The notes below the pieces were generated by a model, which searched no databases, had not been told where the DNA came from, and was given only the letters and a program-made list of their open reading frames with translations. The translations under genes and the position numbers were made by a program. From Alloscardovia theropitheci (GTDB lineage: Bacteria > Actinomycetota > Actinomycetes > Actinomycetales > Bifidobacteriaceae), in contig NZ_RXLP01000001.1 of assembly GCF_004332295.1 (NCBI RefSeq), positions 1-64,000 of the forward strand: a stretch of DNA of 64,000 bases. Direction: 5' to 3'. Of this stretch, positions 62,863 through 64,000 are shown piece by piece (the stretch's first letter is position 1; each line of letters opens with the position of its first letter).

Positions 62863-63186
62863 TTATTTATCAGTGGAAAATGAATCAATATAATACTCAA
62901 TAATACTCATATAAGCGCAGTATTGGATAGCGAGCATCAGTATAAATACTATCTTCCTGAGGATGTTCACTTTTCTTGAAATACTTTTCAGTATTCCTGA
63001 TAAAAATACGAGAATAAAGCAGTATGAAAGAATAATGAGTTTCCCCAAGTATCTATTCATTTTATCGCTTGACACTATACGAGTAGAAGATGCTATTGAT
63101 GTGATGATGAAGCAGCCACCCCAACATGCCACCATACATAGCAATGCTCCAGCTGGGTACAGTATATCTGTTAGTTTTTTGTTCAT
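62863..63186 (-). CDS. Small membrane protein, second candidate immunity protein
   Basis: The protein has 107 residues with three hydrophobic helices (ILYPAGALLCMVACWGGCFII, LGKLIILSYCFILVFLSGIL, IVFILMLAIQYCAYMSIIEYY). 34 bases after the preceding membrane gene on the same strand. No family is recognised. As a downstream partner of the PLA2-like toxin it is a possible immunity protein. Confidence 0.55.
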   Translation of the reverse strand: MNKKLTDILYPAGALLCMVACWGGCFIITSIASSTRIVSSDKMNRYLGKLIILSYCFILVFLSGILKSISRKVNILRKIVFILMLAIQYCAYMSIIEYYIDSFSTDK

Positions 63187-63220
63187 GAGATTGTCTTCAA
63201 TTATTGGATAGCGATATGTT

Positions 63221-63658
63221 CTAATCTTTATGAACTATCCGTTGTATTTCTTTAATGAGTATGACTATACCTCGCACGAGCAATGCGCCTGCGCTGATAA
63301 CGAATACGCCTACTTGAACCACCGGAATTGCTGTTACTACATCATGAATGGCAACAAAACCTAAGAAAGCGCAGAAATGTATGGACAGGAGAACTATATA
63401 AACTATACGTATGGTTCTACTGACAGACTGAGCATTGAGCATGAATATAGTTGACAGTAGGGTGCACAGAAAATAAAAGATGAGTGTTGACAGAACCCAC
63501 ATATAAGTGCCAACAGTATAGCTTTCTGGGGTACTATTAAGATTTGCATACCTGATGATGATACAAAGTCCTATCCATTCGCTCCATGTTATAAGTACAG
63601 ATATAGTTGCAAAACTTGATATGAATTGCAGGATTTTATGAGAAATTATAAGTTTCAT
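63221..63658 (-). CDS. Four-helix membrane protein, probable immunity protein of the PLA2-like toxin
   Basis: The protein has 145 residues with about four hydrophobic segments, near 12-36, 50-74, 82-103 and 108-133. Its ATG overlaps the toxin stop codon by four bases (ATGA), so translation is coupled to the toxin. Not similar in any obvious way to the left-edge protein. No named family recognised. Confidence 0.6.
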   Translation of the reverse strand: MKLIISHKILQFISSFATISVLITWSEWIGLCIIIRYANLNSTPESYTVGTYMWVLSTLIFYFLCTLLSTIFMLNAQSVSRTIRIVYIVLLSIHFCAFLGFVAIHDVVTAIPVVQVGVFVISAGALLVRGIVILIKEIQRIVHKD

Positions 63659-64000
63659 TGTGGATCCTTAGTAACAACGCGGAATAGGGTTTTTGTATCT
63701 GCTTCTTGATAACTCACTACTGCAGTAAAGTAAACCTCAGCTGTCGCAAGGCAAGTTGCCCGCAAAGGATTTAGAGGGTTTAGTTGGACCCTACAATTCG
63801 TCTTAAGATGCTCATGCAATATAGAATCACAACGTCTTGATCGGCAGTGGCTCTTCTCATAACACATATCATGTCGTGCACATGGACCTCGGAAGTCTAC
63901 TCGTTGTCCCAGTACATTGAATTCATCAGGTGACCACGTGCAGTAGTCATGAAGTCCTCCGTATATTCGAGGGTTATAAATATAGTCCTTTGGAATGTCA
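63655..64000 (-). CDS. C-terminal phospholipase-A2-like toxin domain (5' end outside window)
   Basis: The frame is open across the right edge, giving 114 visible residues of a larger protein. Residues 35-48 read DFRGPCARHDMCYE, the calcium/active-site pattern Cys-x-x-His-Asp-x-Cys-Tyr of secreted phospholipase A2. It is preceded by GGLHDYCTWSPDEFN and holds seven Cys (20, 40, 46, 52, 57, 69, 83), consistent with disulfides in an exported enzyme. The catalytic pair would be His43-Asp44. Followed by two membrane proteins, the usual order in toxin-immunity modules. The secretion route and N-terminal domains cannot be seen. Confidence 0.8.
   Translation of the reverse strand, partial: DIPKDYIYNPRIYGGLHDYCTWSPDEFNVLGQRVDFRGPCARHDMCYEKSHCRSRRCDSILHEHLKTNCRVQLNPLNPLRATCLATAEVYFTAVVSYQEADTKTLFRVVTKDPQ

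Overview
The window looks like chromosome of a low-G+C member of the Bifidobacteriaceae (Actinomycetota). I infer this from gene order and fusions rather than a database match: rpsD, alaS, ruvX, mltG, aroC, a fused aroK-aroB, aroQ and pyrG lie in the usual bifidobacterial order. They are followed by an actinobacterial sufB-D-C-S-U plus DUF59 cluster. The base composition is clearly lower in G+C than typical Bifidobacterium, so a Gardnerella- or Alloscardovia-like relative is plausible. The genus cannot be fixed by eye.

Layout. (1) 1-1.45 kb: the tail of a large secreted-toxin-like protein with a glycine-zipper C terminus, a one-base-overlapping six-helix membrane protein (probable immunity), and a further coupled 47-residue ORF. 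(2) 1.58-3.64 kb: a GIY-YIG/DUF2075 ATPase overlapping a MazG-like NTP pyrophosphohydrolase, a candidate defence pair. (3) 3.7-11.4 kb: accessory and housekeeping genes, including two paralogous DUF218 membrane proteins, DUF1349, YetF-like, ABM, amidohydrolase and 5-formyl-THF cyclo-ligase genes. (4) 11.4-16 kb: recQ-mntH and a VSR/AbiEi-like protein. (5) 16-20 kb: a GH3 beta-glucosidase and a GH30 glycosidase on the minus strand. (6) 20.1-21.9 kb: a tryptophan attenuator (leader peptide with four evenly spaced Trp codons, mutually exclusive hairpins) in front of a solo trpB. (7) 22-35 kb: transporters and enzymes (TIGR04076, aldo-keto reductase, NhaC, DUF1294, rlmH, VanZ-RDD, a His-tailed MFS, DUF1653, a C-S lyase coupled to DUF3737, DUF5692, and xpt with a xanthine/uracil-type permease). 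(8) 35-54.4 kb: core genes pcrA/uvrD, rpsD, alaS-ruvX-mltG, aro genes, a threonine aldolase, ltrA and pyrG. (9) 54.6-62.8 kb: the SUF iron-sulfur cluster, a protein with two L7/L12-like repeats, and uraA behind an attenuator-like hairpin. (10) 62.9-64 kb: on the minus strand, the C-terminal phospholipase-A2-like domain of another large toxin followed by two small membrane proteins.

How they work together. Core blocks cover translation (rpsD, alaS, rlmH), Holliday-junction and replication repair (ruvX, recQ, pcrA), the shikimate pathway (aroC, aroKB, aroQ), CTP and purine salvage, and Fe-S assembly. The accessory content is dominated by probable conflict systems: polymorphic toxin tails with membrane immunity proteins at both window edges, and the DUF2075-MazG pair. 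Several genes (both DUF218 paralogues, ltrA, pyrG) have a -10-like hexamer 6-8 bases upstream of the start codon and no ribosome binding site, which suggests leaderless mRNAs.

Limits: all assignments come from reading motifs, ORF coordinates and hairpins by eye. Family names with low confidence are marked so. No tRNA, rRNA, CRISPR array, insertion sequence or phage was recognised.
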